Shown: piece by piece, positions 1 to 8,182 of the stretch | Layout: each line of letters starts with the position of its first letter | Numbering within the stretch: the first letter of the stretch is position 1 | Origin: Lachnospiraceae bacterium | Lineage (GTDB): Bacteria > Bacillota > Clostridia > Lachnospirales > Lachnospiraceae | Assembly: GCA_017624495.1 (NCBI GenBank) | Contig: JAGAMY010000033.1 | Coordinates: forward strand, 1-58,985 | Length of the DNA stretch: 58,985 bases | Direction: 5' to 3' | The notes under the pieces: model-generated | What the model was told of the DNA's origin: nothing | Databases searched by the model: none | What the model saw: the letters and a program-made list of their open reading frames with translations, nothing else | Program-made: the position numbers and the translations under genes

Positions 1-1
1 A

Positions 2-37
2 TATGTCATCAAAGATGACGAAGTTTCTGTTGTCTGA
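2..37 (+). CDS. Possible C-terminal tail of a plus-strand gene
   Basis: The first bases read in one frame as YVIKDDEVSVV followed by TGA, which looks like an ordinary protein tail cut by the window edge. There is too little sequence to name a family. It would be the only plus-strand gene in the window and would converge with ilvE. An open reading of this length can occur by chance. Bases 38-233 hold nothing I can identify. Confidence 0.22.
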   Translation, partial: YVIKDDEVSVV

Positions 38-233
38 TTAGGTGTTGTGTCTATATTTACTTTTCAAAACCACCTCTTACGATGGTTTACTTGTTATGCC
101 CTTTTGTTCTTGGGTAACCTCTACTTCTTTGTTTCAAACTTTTGTAATCTCCTCATTTTCACGTTTTAACACACTATTTTATTATCATACATCTGTCAGG
201 TAACCGCAAGTATTTTTTATAAGTTTCCACGCT

Positions 234-277
234 AAAAAGGGCATCCGCTCTGTCATCATGACCTTTCGGATACCCTT
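234..277 (-). terminator. Intrinsic terminator of ilvE
   Basis: On the minus strand the arm AAGGGTATCCG pairs with CGGATGCCCTT across a loop of about 19 nt. A short U-run follows. It lies about 20 nt after the ilvE stop codon. Confidence 0.75.
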
Positions 278-299
278 CTAACACTTTTATTTATCTGTC

Positions 300-1367
300 T
301 TATGCATCAATATCTACTGTCCAGCCATACTTATCTTCAACATCGCCCCACTGGATGCCTGTTAAATAATCGTATAATTTCTGAGTCAGTTTACCGATTT
401 CAAAGTTGTTTACTTTTACATCATCATCTTTGTATACAAACTCGCCAACCGGTGAGATAACTGCTGCTGTACCTGTACCAAAGGCTTCTTCTAAAGTACC
501 ATCGTGTCCTGCCTTCATCAAATCATCAATGGCAAGATGTGTCTCATTTACTTTATATCCCCAATCCTTTAATACATGGATAATAGAATCTCTGGTGATA
601 CCAGGCAATACTGTACCGTCTGTTGGTGCTGTATAGATTTCACCGTCAATCTTGAACATAATATTCATGGTACCAACTTCTTCTACATACTTACGATGTA
701 CACCGTCTAACCATAATACCTGTGTACAGCCCATTTTTTCTGCTTTTACCTGTCCTAAAATGGAAGCTGCGTAGTTACCACCACATTTTGTAAATCCTGT
801 TCCGCCCTGTACGGCACGAACCAATTCGTCCTCTACTAAAATCTTAACCGGATTGATACCTTCTGCATAGTAAGCACCTACCGGACAGCAGATAACTACG
901 AATTTGTAGCTTGTTGCCATATGTACACCAAGTGCAGATTCTGTAGCAAACATAAATGGACGGATGTAAAGAGATGTACCCGGTTCAGATGGAACCCAGT
1001 CTCTTTCTACTTTTACTAATTCTTTTACAGCTTCAACGAACATATCCACCGGAAATGCCGGCATACAAAGTCTCTCATTTGAAGTAATCATACGCTCTGC
1101 ATTTTTTTCCGGACGGAACAACTGAATCTTACCTTCTTTTGTACGATATGCTTTCATACCTTCAAAGGTCTCCTGTGCATAATGTAATGTCACACATGCA
1201 GGATCTAATAACATTGGTGCATGAGGAACAATTCTTGCATCCACCCAGCCGTCTTCTTTTGTCCAGTCCATGACAAACATATAATCTGTCATATATTTTC
1301 CAAAACCCAGATTTTTCCAATCCGGTTTTTCTTTTAACTGTTCTCTTTTTTCAAATCTGATATCCAT
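300..1367 (-). CDS. ilvE: Branched-chain amino acid aminotransferase
   Basis: This 355-residue fold-type IV PLP enzyme carries out the reversible transamination of leucine, isoleucine and valine with 2-oxoglutarate in the cytoplasm. The pattern of motifs (LHYAQETFEGMKAYR, YIRPFMFATE, GGNYAAS, EVGTMNIMF, LPGITRDSI) and the length match the large BCAT subgroup. The PLP-binding lysine is probably K194 in FTKCGGNYA. GGAGGAAAG lies 5 nt before the ATG and fixes the start. The gene is monocistronic, with its own promoter and terminator. The next gene upstream on this strand is an unrelated histidine kinase. Confidence 0.95.
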   Translation of the reverse strand: MDIRFEKREQLKEKPDWKNLGFGKYMTDYMFVMDWTKEDGWVDARIVPHAPMLLDPACVTLHYAQETFEGMKAYRTKEGKIQLFRPEKNAERMITSNERLCMPAFPVDMFVEAVKELVKVERDWVPSEPGTSLYIRPFMFATESALGVHMATSYKFVVICCPVGAYYAEGINPVKILVEDELVRAVQGGTGFTKCGGNYAASILGQVKAEKMGCTQVLWLDGVHRKYVEEVGTMNIMFKIDGEIYTAPTDGTVLPGITRDSIIHVLKDWGYKVNETHLAIDDLMKAGHDGTLEEAFGTGTAAVISPVGEFVYKDDDVKVNNFEIGKLTQKLYDYLTGIQWGDVEDKYGWTVDIDA

Positions 1368-1440
1368 AATACTTTCCTCCGATATGCTCTCGTGTCTTAT
1401 TCTCGGACTTTCGGGAGTTCAATTTTTTTATCTGAAATCC

Positions 1441-1469
1441 ATTATTATACTTTTTTTGCCCTATGTCAA
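1441..1469 (-). promoter_or_regulatory. Sigma-A type promoter of ilvE
   Basis: The minus strand shows TTGACA at 1469-1464, a 17-nt spacer, and AATAAT at 1446-1441, about 75 nt upstream of the ilvE ATG. A TATAAT overlaps it 3 nt earlier with a poorer 14-nt spacer. I see no T-box in the short leader. Confidence 0.6.
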
Positions 1470-1537
1470 GATTATTCCGAAGGCTTATATATGGTATAAT
1501 CTGATGTTATAAAAAAAACGATTATTCAAACTGTATG

Positions 1538-4006
1538 TTATACCTTTAGCATATACTCATCATTCTTTTCTGTAATAGGAAAAGTCACAATAACCTTAAA
1601 CAAATCTCCGTCTACCACCAGTTCAAAGGTGCCATGCATTAATTCTGTCAGACTTTTAGCAATGGACAAACCAAGACCACTGCCTTCCGTATTTCTAGAG
1701 CTGTCACCTCTGACAAAACGCTCCATCAGCTCGTCACTGTCAATATTTAAAGCATATTTGGAAATATTTCGGAAAATAATTCTGCCATAACCACCTGTTT
1801 TTTCAATATTTACATAGGCTCTGGTATTCCCTAAGGCATACTTACAGATGTTATTCATCAGATTATCAAATATACGCCACAAATGTCTTGGGTCAGCACA
1901 TATATACACCGGTTCTTTGCTGTTTTGCACAAGAAGTTCAATCTGTCCTGCCTTTAATTTTTCTTCAAACTCACCTACCGTCTGGGTCAGCATTACCCCT
2001 GCATCACAACATTCCGCTGCTACAGCTAAATTTCCCGTGGATGCTTTTGAGGCTTCCATCAAATCTTCAATCAGTTTTTTTAACCGTGTGGACTGTCGGC
2101 TTAATACTTCTAAATATTCCTGAACCTTCGGATTGCTGATATCCTCTTTTTCCAGTAAGTCCACATAATTAATAATAGAAGTCAGCGGGGTTTTGATATC
2201 ATGGGATACGTTGGTAATCAGCTCCGTTTTAAAACGCTCACTTTTCATGCGTTCTGCCACTGCTTTTCCGATACCTTCCTGTATTCGGTTCAAATCTTCT
2301 CCATGTTCTTTAAAGTCAAACAGCATCTTTTCTGTAGGAATCTGACTGTCCATTTCCCCATCTGCGATTTTTTTTGCTCCCTGTTTCAATTTAAGCATCT
2401 GTAACAGACAAAGGGTTAATGCTCCATAGAGCACAACTTTTTCTGCAAACCATAACATTATCTGCATACCTGTATTATAGGACGTTGCCAAAATGCCTAC
2501 AAACTCCAAAAATGCCAGTGCACCCATGATTATCCATGCTTTCCACAAAAACGGTATACTCTCTGTCAGTTTTCCACATACCTTTTTGCACCAGTTCACA
2601 CAGATTTTCACTATACGCTTACACCATCGCCAGCAGATAGCTACTAACGTATTACTCCACCATCTGCCTCTTTTAAAACGAATGGCTGTACTTTCCATAA
2701 AACGAAGGCAAAGCCATTCACTGCCTAACACACCAAATGCGCCAAAGAACATGGCAAATCGTAATGTCGTTTCCATGAAGAAAAGTGCCACAATTGCCAA
2801 TACTGTACATACCACACCAACCACAAGGTAAAACAATAAATCATACGGCATCTTTTCCCACCAGCTTTTTAGCATTTCTTCACTGCCTTTTTCATATCCT
2901 GCTGCCCGCATAAATACTATTAAGGTGATAAAAAATACAATCACACTGATAAACATAGCTATATATATGCCATCCTGTATCGCATACACCAGATTCAAAA
3001 CTGCCTGCAACTGCACAAAGAAGTCCTGTTTGTCCCATTCTGCAAATTGCACATACAAACTCTGCACCAGATAATTTCCAGCACCTGCCGTAGCCAACGG
3101 CTCATTTACATAAGAAACCACATAATATGGTTTACTGGTGACATAGGTATACTCAAAAGTAACAATTTCACCATTGCCCACATGATATTCTTCATAATTT
3201 TCATCATCCACCCGCATAGATACTATTTTTCCGATTTTTTCTAACTCTCCTGTGGTGATAATCTGAATGTCAGAAAGGAAATATTCCATATCATTTATGT
3301 AAATTGCTTTATCCGGGTTCTGCCATATATATGCCGTGTTTTCCGATGTAACATCTGTTTGTACATCTGCATCTACATTCTCTTCTGATACATTTCCTCT
3401 TGTTTGTTTCACCATATGCAGAATTTCCTGCGACAAATCTATGTATTCGCCACTTTCTATATCCATGTATTCCACATTTTTTGCCGGATAAAGCTTTCCA
3501 TCCGCCAGATAATACATTTCTCTGGTGTTTCGCACATAATAACAGGCTTCTATCGGATAATAACTTTCCTGATAGACCGCATCATCATTATAAATATAGA
3601 AATTGTCAAAAAGCGTTTTTCCTGCATAACATCCTGTATTTTCGCCCATATTGCAGGAGTATACAAAGAGTTCATCCTTTGTTACTTCTTTATCAAAGTT
3701 ACACACTTCGTAAATACTTTTGTCATTCAAATCCAGTCCTTCAATGCTGTCTGTCTGAATTACGCCATAACGAAAATTCGTTTCTGCCAATTTCTCCATG
3801 CCAAAGTCCTCTTCATACTGTGACATGGCTAAAATGGAATAATCCCGCAATGCCCCTTCAAACATTTCCTGTCTGATTTCTTCTTTTTCCCTGTCATATA
3901 TTTCTACCGATTCCATTCCTGCAAATAGTAAAAATGAACCCGCAGCTATATTAAAGGATACAATACATAAAATTCCCGCCAGAATTCTTACCCATTTTGT
4001 ACGCAT
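1538..4006 (-). CDS. Sensor histidine kinase with large extracellular region
   Basis: This 822-residue membrane kinase has an N-terminal membrane segment at about 8-30. An extracellular sensory region of about 300 residues follows, then a cluster of membrane segments (about 345-365, 390-440 and 515-560). The cytoplasmic kinase core is C-terminal. The phosphoacceptor is H602 in NVSHDIKTPL, and the ATP-binding domain shows NNICKYA and GSGLGLSIAKSL. The extracellular part resembles no named sensor domain that I recognise. It is rich in Tyr and acidic residues, and the ligand cannot be inferred. AGGAGG precedes the ATG. The gene sits 15 nt after the response regulator gene, so the two form a two-gene system. 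This regulator-kinase order and type is common in Clostridia, often controlling cell-envelope genes, but no target is visible here. Confidence 0.9.
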   Translation of the reverse strand: MRTKWVRILAGILCIVSFNIAAGSFLLFAGMESVEIYDREKEEIRQEMFEGALRDYSILAMSQYEEDFGMEKLAETNFRYGVIQTDSIEGLDLNDKSIYEVCNFDKEVTKDELFVYSCNMGENTGCYAGKTLFDNFYIYNDDAVYQESYYPIEACYYVRNTREMYYLADGKLYPAKNVEYMDIESGEYIDLSQEILHMVKQTRGNVSEENVDADVQTDVTSENTAYIWQNPDKAIYINDMEYFLSDIQIITTGELEKIGKIVSMRVDDENYEEYHVGNGEIVTFEYTYVTSKPYYVVSYVNEPLATAGAGNYLVQSLYVQFAEWDKQDFFVQLQAVLNLVYAIQDGIYIAMFISVIVFFITLIVFMRAAGYEKGSEEMLKSWWEKMPYDLLFYLVVGVVCTVLAIVALFFMETTLRFAMFFGAFGVLGSEWLCLRFMESTAIRFKRGRWWSNTLVAICWRWCKRIVKICVNWCKKVCGKLTESIPFLWKAWIIMGALAFLEFVGILATSYNTGMQIMLWFAEKVVLYGALTLCLLQMLKLKQGAKKIADGEMDSQIPTEKMLFDFKEHGEDLNRIQEGIGKAVAERMKSERFKTELITNVSHDIKTPLTSIINYVDLLEKEDISNPKVQEYLEVLSRQSTRLKKLIEDLMEASKASTGNLAVAAECCDAGVMLTQTVGEFEEKLKAGQIELLVQNSKEPVYICADPRHLWRIFDNLMNNICKYALGNTRAYVNIEKTGGYGRIIFRNISKYALNIDSDELMERFVRGDSSRNTEGSGLGLSIAKSLTELMHGTFELVVDGDLFKVIVTFPITEKNDEYMLKV

Positions 4007-4021
4007 CTTTCATGCCTCCTG

Positions 4022-4714
4022 TCAACTTTCGTCTTCTATTTTGTACCCTCTTCCCCATACAACTTTTAAATAGCGTGGATTCGCAGGGTCATATTCTAGT
4101 TTTTCTCTTAAATGTCTGATATGTACTGCCACCGTATTTTCTGTGCCAAACGCCACATCCTTCCAGACTTTCTGATAAATCTGTGCCGGTGAAAATACCT
4201 GTCCTTTATGTTCTAAAAGAAGCTTTAAAATATCGTATTCTGTACGGGTCAGTGAAACAGGCTCACCATCTAAGGTCACTTCCTTAGCCTTATCGTCTAA
4301 TTCAATGCCGCCTATGGATAAAGTGTCATTTTTTACATTGCCGCCGCCAAGCATCATATATCGGCGAAGCTGGGATTTTACCCTTGCCTGTAACTCTACC
4401 GGGTTAAATGGCTTGGTAATGTAATCATCCGCTCCTACCGTAAGACCTAGTACTTTGTCTGTATCTTCACTTTTGGCGGTCAGAAGAATTACCGGTACAT
4501 TACTGATTTCCCGAATTTTTACCATAGCGGTAATACCATCCATGACAGGCATCATAATGTCCATTAATACTAAGTGTATTTCCTGATTGGCAATGTGCTT
4601 TACGGCTTCTTCTCCGTTATAGGCTTCGATTACGTCATAACCTTCACTGGTTAAATAAATCCGCAGTGCGGAAACAATGTCTTTTTCATCATCACATACT
4701 AAAATACGATACAT
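4022..4714 (-). CDS. OmpR/VanR-type response regulator
   Basis: This 230-residue regulator has a receiver domain (about 1-115, phosphoacceptor D52 in LMDIMMP, conserved K in TKPFNP) and a winged-helix DNA-binding domain (about 130-228, with RTEYDILKLL and VWGRGYKI). I place the start at the ATG at 4714. GGAGGAAG lies just before it, and the longer frame would start at a TTG inside that ribosome site. It precedes and is co-transcribed with the histidine kinase gene. The leader carries a small perfect hairpin (CCCGAT...ATCGGG, 4734-4750) just upstream of the ribosome site, of unknown role. Confidence 0.92.
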   Translation of the reverse strand: MYRILVCDDEKDIVSALRIYLTSEGYDVIEAYNGEEAVKHIANQEIHLVLMDIMMPVMDGITAMVKIREISNVPVILLTAKSEDTDKVLGLTVGADDYITKPFNPVELQARVKSQLRRYMMLGGGNVKNDTLSIGGIELDDKAKEVTLDGEPVSLTRTEYDILKLLLEHKGQVFSPAQIYQKVWKDVAFGTENTVAVHIRHLREKLEYDPANPRYLKVVWGRGYKIEDES

Positions 4715-4830
4715 AACTTCCTCCAAATGTACTCCCGATGTTTTATCGGGTATGATTAATCATGGGTTTATTCTAGCGAATTATTTATGAATATAAAAGA
4801 GGGGAATTCTTTAAGACTTTTTTAAGTTAA

Positions 4831-4866
4831 AGGGATAGTAAGCAGTTAAACTGACTACTATCCCCT
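4831..4866 (-). terminator. Intrinsic terminator of ddh
   Basis: The minus strand reads AGGGGATAGTA, a loop with its own short pairing, then TACTATCCCT and a U-rich stretch. It begins about 17 nt after the ddh stop codon. Confidence 0.75.
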
Positions 4867-4883
4867 TATTTAGCAAATACTTT

Positions 4884-5867
4884 TTACAATAATTCTTTTC
4901 TTAATTCTTCACCGGATTTCGCACTAAGGTAAGCTGGTGGAATATCAAATACTGTCTTGCAGCCTGTCATACCTTCTTTATTCATACGGTAAGCGGCTCT
5001 TACATAAGCCACGATAACAGATGCTGTAAATTCCGGATTGGAATCTAATTTTAACTGGTATTCGATAAGATGTTTATGTTCTCTGTTCATACCTGTTACA
5101 CCGCTGCGAAGTACAAATCCGCCATGTGGGATACCACTATGGTCTCTTTCAAGCTCTTCTTCAGAAATAAAATGTACGGTAGTGTCATAGTCTGCAAAGT
5201 AGTTTGGCATATTTTTGATTTCTGCTTCAATTTTTGCTAAATCAGCACCTTCCTCTGCCACTACGAAACATTCTCTTGTATGTTTCTCTCTGGTGGTAAG
5301 TTCCGGATTTTCTCCTTTTCTTACAGATTCTAATGCAGCCTCCACAGGAATTGTGTACTGTTTTCCATTTTTTACACCTTCCACACGACGAATAGCATCA
5401 GAATGTCCCTGACTTACACCTTTACCCCAGAATGTATAATCTTTTCCTTCCGGCAAAATAGCATTTCCATATAAACGGTTTAAGGAGAACATTCCCGGGT
5501 CCCAGCCTACAGAAATAATTCCTGTTTTTCCACTTTCTTTTGCTGCCTTATCGACATTTGCAAAATGCTCCGGGATTCTTGCGTGGGTATCAAAGCTGTC
5601 TACTACGTTGAAATATTTTACATATTCCGGTGTCTGCTCCGGCAAATCTGTTGCACTTCCGCCACAGAGTACCAAAACATCGATTTCATCCTTCATTTCC
5701 TGTAATTTATCTGCCTGATACACAGGTACTCCTGCTGTACGAATAGCAACACCTTCCGGGTTTCTGCGTGTAAATACTGCCTTTAATTCCATATCAGGAT
5801 TCTGTGTAATTGCGCTTTCTACGCCTTTTCCTAAATTACCATATCCAAAGATACCAACTCTAATCAT
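4884..5867 (-). CDS. ddh: meso-Diaminopimelate dehydrogenase
   Basis: This 327-residue NADP-dependent enzyme makes meso-2,6-diaminopimelate directly from tetrahydrodipicolinate and ammonia, in one step of the lysine/peptidoglycan pathway. The N-terminal Rossmann motif is IRVGIFGYGNLGKGV. Family stretches include VDSFDTHARIPEH, SVGWDPGMFSLNRLYG and FWGKGVSQGHSDAIRR, and the length matches the usual 320-330. GGAG lies before the ATG. It shares the strand with lysA across an intervening tRNA gene, so the last two DAP/lysine steps sit together although they are probably transcribed separately. Confidence 0.95.
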   Translation of the reverse strand: MIRVGIFGYGNLGKGVESAITQNPDMELKAVFTRRNPEGVAIRTAGVPVYQADKLQEMKDEIDVLVLCGGSATDLPEQTPEYVKYFNVVDSFDTHARIPEHFANVDKAAKESGKTGIISVGWDPGMFSLNRLYGNAILPEGKDYTFWGKGVSQGHSDAIRRVEGVKNGKQYTIPVEAALESVRKGENPELTTREKHTRECFVVAEEGADLAKIEAEIKNMPNYFADYDTTVHFISEEELERDHSGIPHGGFVLRSGVTGMNREHKHLIEYQLKLDSNPEFTASVIVAYVRAAYRMNKEGMTGCKTVFDIPPAYLSAKSGEELRKELL

Positions 5868-5933
5868 CTTTTATTCTCCTTTCTTCTAAAGCCAGAAAAG
5901 TCTTCTCTGCTTCTCCATATGCTTCATAACAAC

Positions 5934-5966
5934 AAAAAAACCTTACGAATCCGAAAATTCGTAAGG
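5934..5966 (-). terminator. Intrinsic terminator after tRNA-Leu
   Basis: A perfect 10-bp stem (CCTTACGAAT paired with ATTCGTAAGG) is followed on the minus strand by a run of seven T. It starts 5 nt after the tRNA 3' end. Confidence 0.85.
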
Positions 5967-5971
5967 TCTAA

Positions 5972-6054
5972 TGCCGGCAGCGGGACTTGAACCCGCACGT
6001 GGTTGCCCACAACAGATTTTGAGTCTGCCTCGTCTGCCATTCCGACACGCCGGC
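5972..6054 (-). tRNA. tRNA-Leu(CAA)
   Basis: The minus strand gives an 83-nt class II cloverleaf. The acceptor stem GCCGGCG pairs with TGCCGGC plus discriminator A. The anticodon loop CTCAAAA gives anticodon CAA, which decodes UUG. There is a long variable arm (TTGTGGGCAACCACG), and the T arm contains GGTTCAAGTCC. CCA is not encoded. A consensus promoter lies upstream and a strong terminator downstream. Confidence 0.95.
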
Positions 6055-6055
6055 A

Positions 6056-6111
6056 TTTGTCTGACTGAATCAGACAAATGATATATTATCATATCCTTAC
6101 GAAAATTGCAA
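6056..6111 (-). promoter_or_regulatory. tRNA-Leu promoter with a 5'-leader hairpin
   Basis: The minus strand has TTGCAA (6111-6106), a 17-nt spacer, and TAATAT (6088-6083). A perfect 9-bp inverted repeat follows (TTTGTCTGA...TCAGACAAA, 6078-6056). It ends one base before the mature tRNA 5' end, so the short leader would fold on itself beside the RNase P cleavage site. Confidence 0.65.
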
Positions 6112-6123
6112 GTACTTTTTAAA

Positions 6124-7392
6124 TTAATTCAGACACTTTTGTAAAATATCAAAACAGTCAAAGGTTGCAAAATAATCCTTTGGCGTTTCCGCACGACGAA
6201 TCATTTGCACGCTGCCATCTTCTTTTAACAAAAGTTCTGCGGATTTTAATTTTCCGTTATAGCTGTAGCCCATAGCGAACCCGTGTGCTCCCGTATCATG
6301 AATGACTAATATGTCACCCATATCCACCTTTGGCAGCATACGGTCAATGGCAAATTTATCATTATTTTCACAAAGAGAACCGGTTACATCATATTTATGG
6401 TCGCAGACACTATTATCCTTGCCCATAACGGTAATGTGATGATACGCACCATACATCGCCGGACGCATCAGGTTTACAGCACAGGCATCTACACCGATAT
6501 ACTCTTTATAAGTATGTTTTTCATGGATAGCAGTTGTCACCAGACAGCCATATGGTCCCATCATAAAACGTCCCATTTCTGAATAAATTGCCACATCACC
6601 TAAACCTGCAGGTACAAGGATTTCTTCAAATACCTGACGGACACCCTCACCGATGGCACGAATGTCATTTGGTGTCTGGTCCGGTGTATATGGGATACCT
6701 ACACCACCGGATAGGTTGATAAAGCGAATATCACAGCCTGTAGCCTCTTTTAATTCCACAACGGTTTCAAATAAGGTTTTTGCTAATGTAGGATAGTATT
6801 CATTTGTTACGGTGTTGCTGGCAAGAAATGCGTGTACACCAAAATATTTTGCACCTTTTTCCTTTAAGATTTTAAAGCCTTCAAAAAGCTGCTCTTTGGT
6901 AAATCCGTATTTTGAATCCCCGGGATTATCCATAATGCTGTTGCTGATTTTAAATACACCGCCCGGATTGAAACGGCAGCTGATGGTTTCCGGAATTTTA
7001 CCAATGGTTTTTTCCAAAAAATCGATATGGGTAAAATCGTCTAAGTTAATGGTCGCGCCGATTTTATCTGCAAATACAAACTCTTCTGCCGGAGTATCGT
7101 TTGAAGAAAACATAATGCCATCACCGGAAAAGCCTAATGCATCTGCCATCATTAATTCTGTCATGGAAGAGCAGTCACAGCCACAGCCATATTCTTTTAA
7201 AATATTAATCAAAAATGGGTTTGGTGTAGCTTTTACGGCAAAATACTCACGAAAACCTTTATTCCATGCAAAGGCTTCTTTTACCGCTTTTGCATTTTCA
7301 CGGATACCTTTCTCATCATATAAATGAAACGGTGTCGGATATTCTTTTACAATTTCCTGTAATTTCTCATGGGTTACAAATGGTTCTTTCAT
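6124..7392 (-). CDS. lysA: Diaminopimelate decarboxylase family protein
   Basis: This 422-residue fold-type III PLP enzyme is predicted to decarboxylate meso-DAP to L-lysine. The PLP lysine is K54 in YFAVKATPNP. Other family stretches are CGCDCSS, GVHAFLASN, INLSGGVGIPY, EMGRFMMGPYG and the C-terminal HDTGAHGFAMGYSYNGK. The length is normal. It follows the TrmB-type gene with only one base between stop and start, so the two are translationally coupled. The closely related substrates of this fold (D-ornithine, arginine, carboxynorspermidine) cannot be fully excluded. The nearby ddh supports DAP. Confidence 0.85.
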   Translation of the reverse strand: MKEPFVTHEKLQEIVKEYPTPFHLYDEKGIRENAKAVKEAFAWNKGFREYFAVKATPNPFLINILKEYGCGCDCSSMTELMMADALGFSGDGIMFSSNDTPAEEFVFADKIGATINLDDFTHIDFLEKTIGKIPETISCRFNPGGVFKISNSIMDNPGDSKYGFTKEQLFEGFKILKEKGAKYFGVHAFLASNTVTNEYYPTLAKTLFETVVELKEATGCDIRFINLSGGVGIPYTPDQTPNDIRAIGEGVRQVFEEILVPAGLGDVAIYSEMGRFMMGPYGCLVTTAIHEKHTYKEYIGVDACAVNLMRPAMYGAYHHITVMGKDNSVCDHKYDVTGSLCENNDKFAIDRMLPKVDMGDILVIHDTGAHGFAMGYSYNGKLKSAELLLKEDGSVQMIRRAETPKDYFATFDCFDILQKCLN

Positions 7393-7393
7393 C

Positions 7394-8104
7394 TTATTGT
7401 TTTTCTCCCTTCAAAAGTTCTATCAGTTTTATCTCATTGCGCATGGAGTCTTTAAATACCTGTACAAAGTTCGGCTGACCGGAATACAGGCATGTACTCT
7501 CTTCACCTTTGCCAATCTCACCTGTCAAAACATTGGTAGAATCGGTAATCACACCAATCTGTCTGCCTTTGTTTTCTGTCCGGTAAAGAATAGCTCCCTG
7601 TATGTCCATAGGCGCATCGGTTAAAATCACAACCTTTTTGCCTTCTGCAATAACCGATTTAATCTCTTTTTCAAATATACGAATACAATTTTCTGTCATG
7701 GATATGTACACACGCTGTTTGGATTGCGTAAGCATATTTTTCACCTTATCACGGATGTGTTTGTCTCCGGTAATCGTCAGATAGCCTTCGGCCTCTGACT
7801 TTGGCTTTGGCATATAGACCTGAAGCTGGGATTTCATTTCCTCTAATGCCCGTATTTTATTGGCACAAAACTCTTCAATATCTATGGCATGATATTTTAC
7901 GGCTGTTCCCTCAACGGTGTAGGCTGCGCCTTTATCCACAAGTCCCGCTAACGCATTGTACGCATTTGAACGGGATATACCTGTCTGCTTGGCTGCTTCA
8001 TATCCGGTAAGCTCACCATTTTGCGCCAGACAAAGGTAGAGCGTTGCTTCCTGTCTTGTCATTCCGAAACACATAAGTTTTTCGATTAACTGATTTGTGT
8101 CCAT
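7394..8104 (-). CDS. TrmB-family transcriptional regulator
   Basis: This 236-residue protein has an N-terminal winged helix (about 8-75: FGMTRQEATLYLCLAQNG, GYEAAKQTGISRSNAYNAL). A short coiled linker follows (about 80-105), then a C-terminal phospholipase-D-like effector region typical of the TrmB/PLDc type (VYISMTENCIRIFEKEI, VVILTDAPMDIQG). Archaeal TrmB members sense sugars. Bacterial relatives with this architecture are mostly uncharacterised. The gene is first in an operon with lysA, so it probably controls that operon, perhaps together with itself. A palindrome lies next to its -10 box. The ATG is preceded by GAAGGTGAAGC. Confidence 0.85.
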   Translation of the reverse strand: MDTNQLIEKLMCFGMTRQEATLYLCLAQNGELTGYEAAKQTGISRSNAYNALAGLVDKGAAYTVEGTAVKYHAIDIEEFCANKIRALEEMKSQLQVYMPKPKSEAEGYLTITGDKHIRDKVKNMLTQSKQRVYISMTENCIRIFEKEIKSVIAEGKKVVILTDAPMDIQGAILYRTENKGRQIGVITDSTNVLTGEIGKGEESTCLYSGQPNFVQVFKDSMRNEIKLIELLKGEKQ

Positions 8105-8119
8105 GCTTCACCTTCTCTA

Positions 8120-8169
8120 TTAGTAGTACTAACTAGGAATACTATATTTCTTTTTATAGAATTTGTCAA
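8120..8169 (-). promoter_or_regulatory. Promoter and palindromic operator of the trmB-lysA operon
   Basis: The minus strand shows TTGACA (8169-8164), a 17-nt spacer, and TATAGT (8146-8141). A perfect TTAGTA-G-TACTAA palindrome at 8120-8132 lies where transcription would start. That placement suits a repressor site, most simply for the first gene's product. Its role is inferred. Confidence 0.65.
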
Positions 8170-8182
8170 GTGAATTCTTTTG

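Noticed and set aside
1500-1537. Terminator after the first histidine kinase gene at a T8 run
   Set aside because: A T-run is present but no convincing stem precedes it.
3400-3876. Plus-strand ORFs of 139-158 codons opposite the histidine kinase
   Set aside because: Composition is that of antisense shadow frames. The minus-strand gene has clear motifs.
4723-4726. TTG start four codons upstream for the first response regulator
   Set aside because: That TTG lies inside the ribosome-binding site GGAGGAAG that serves the ATG at 4714.
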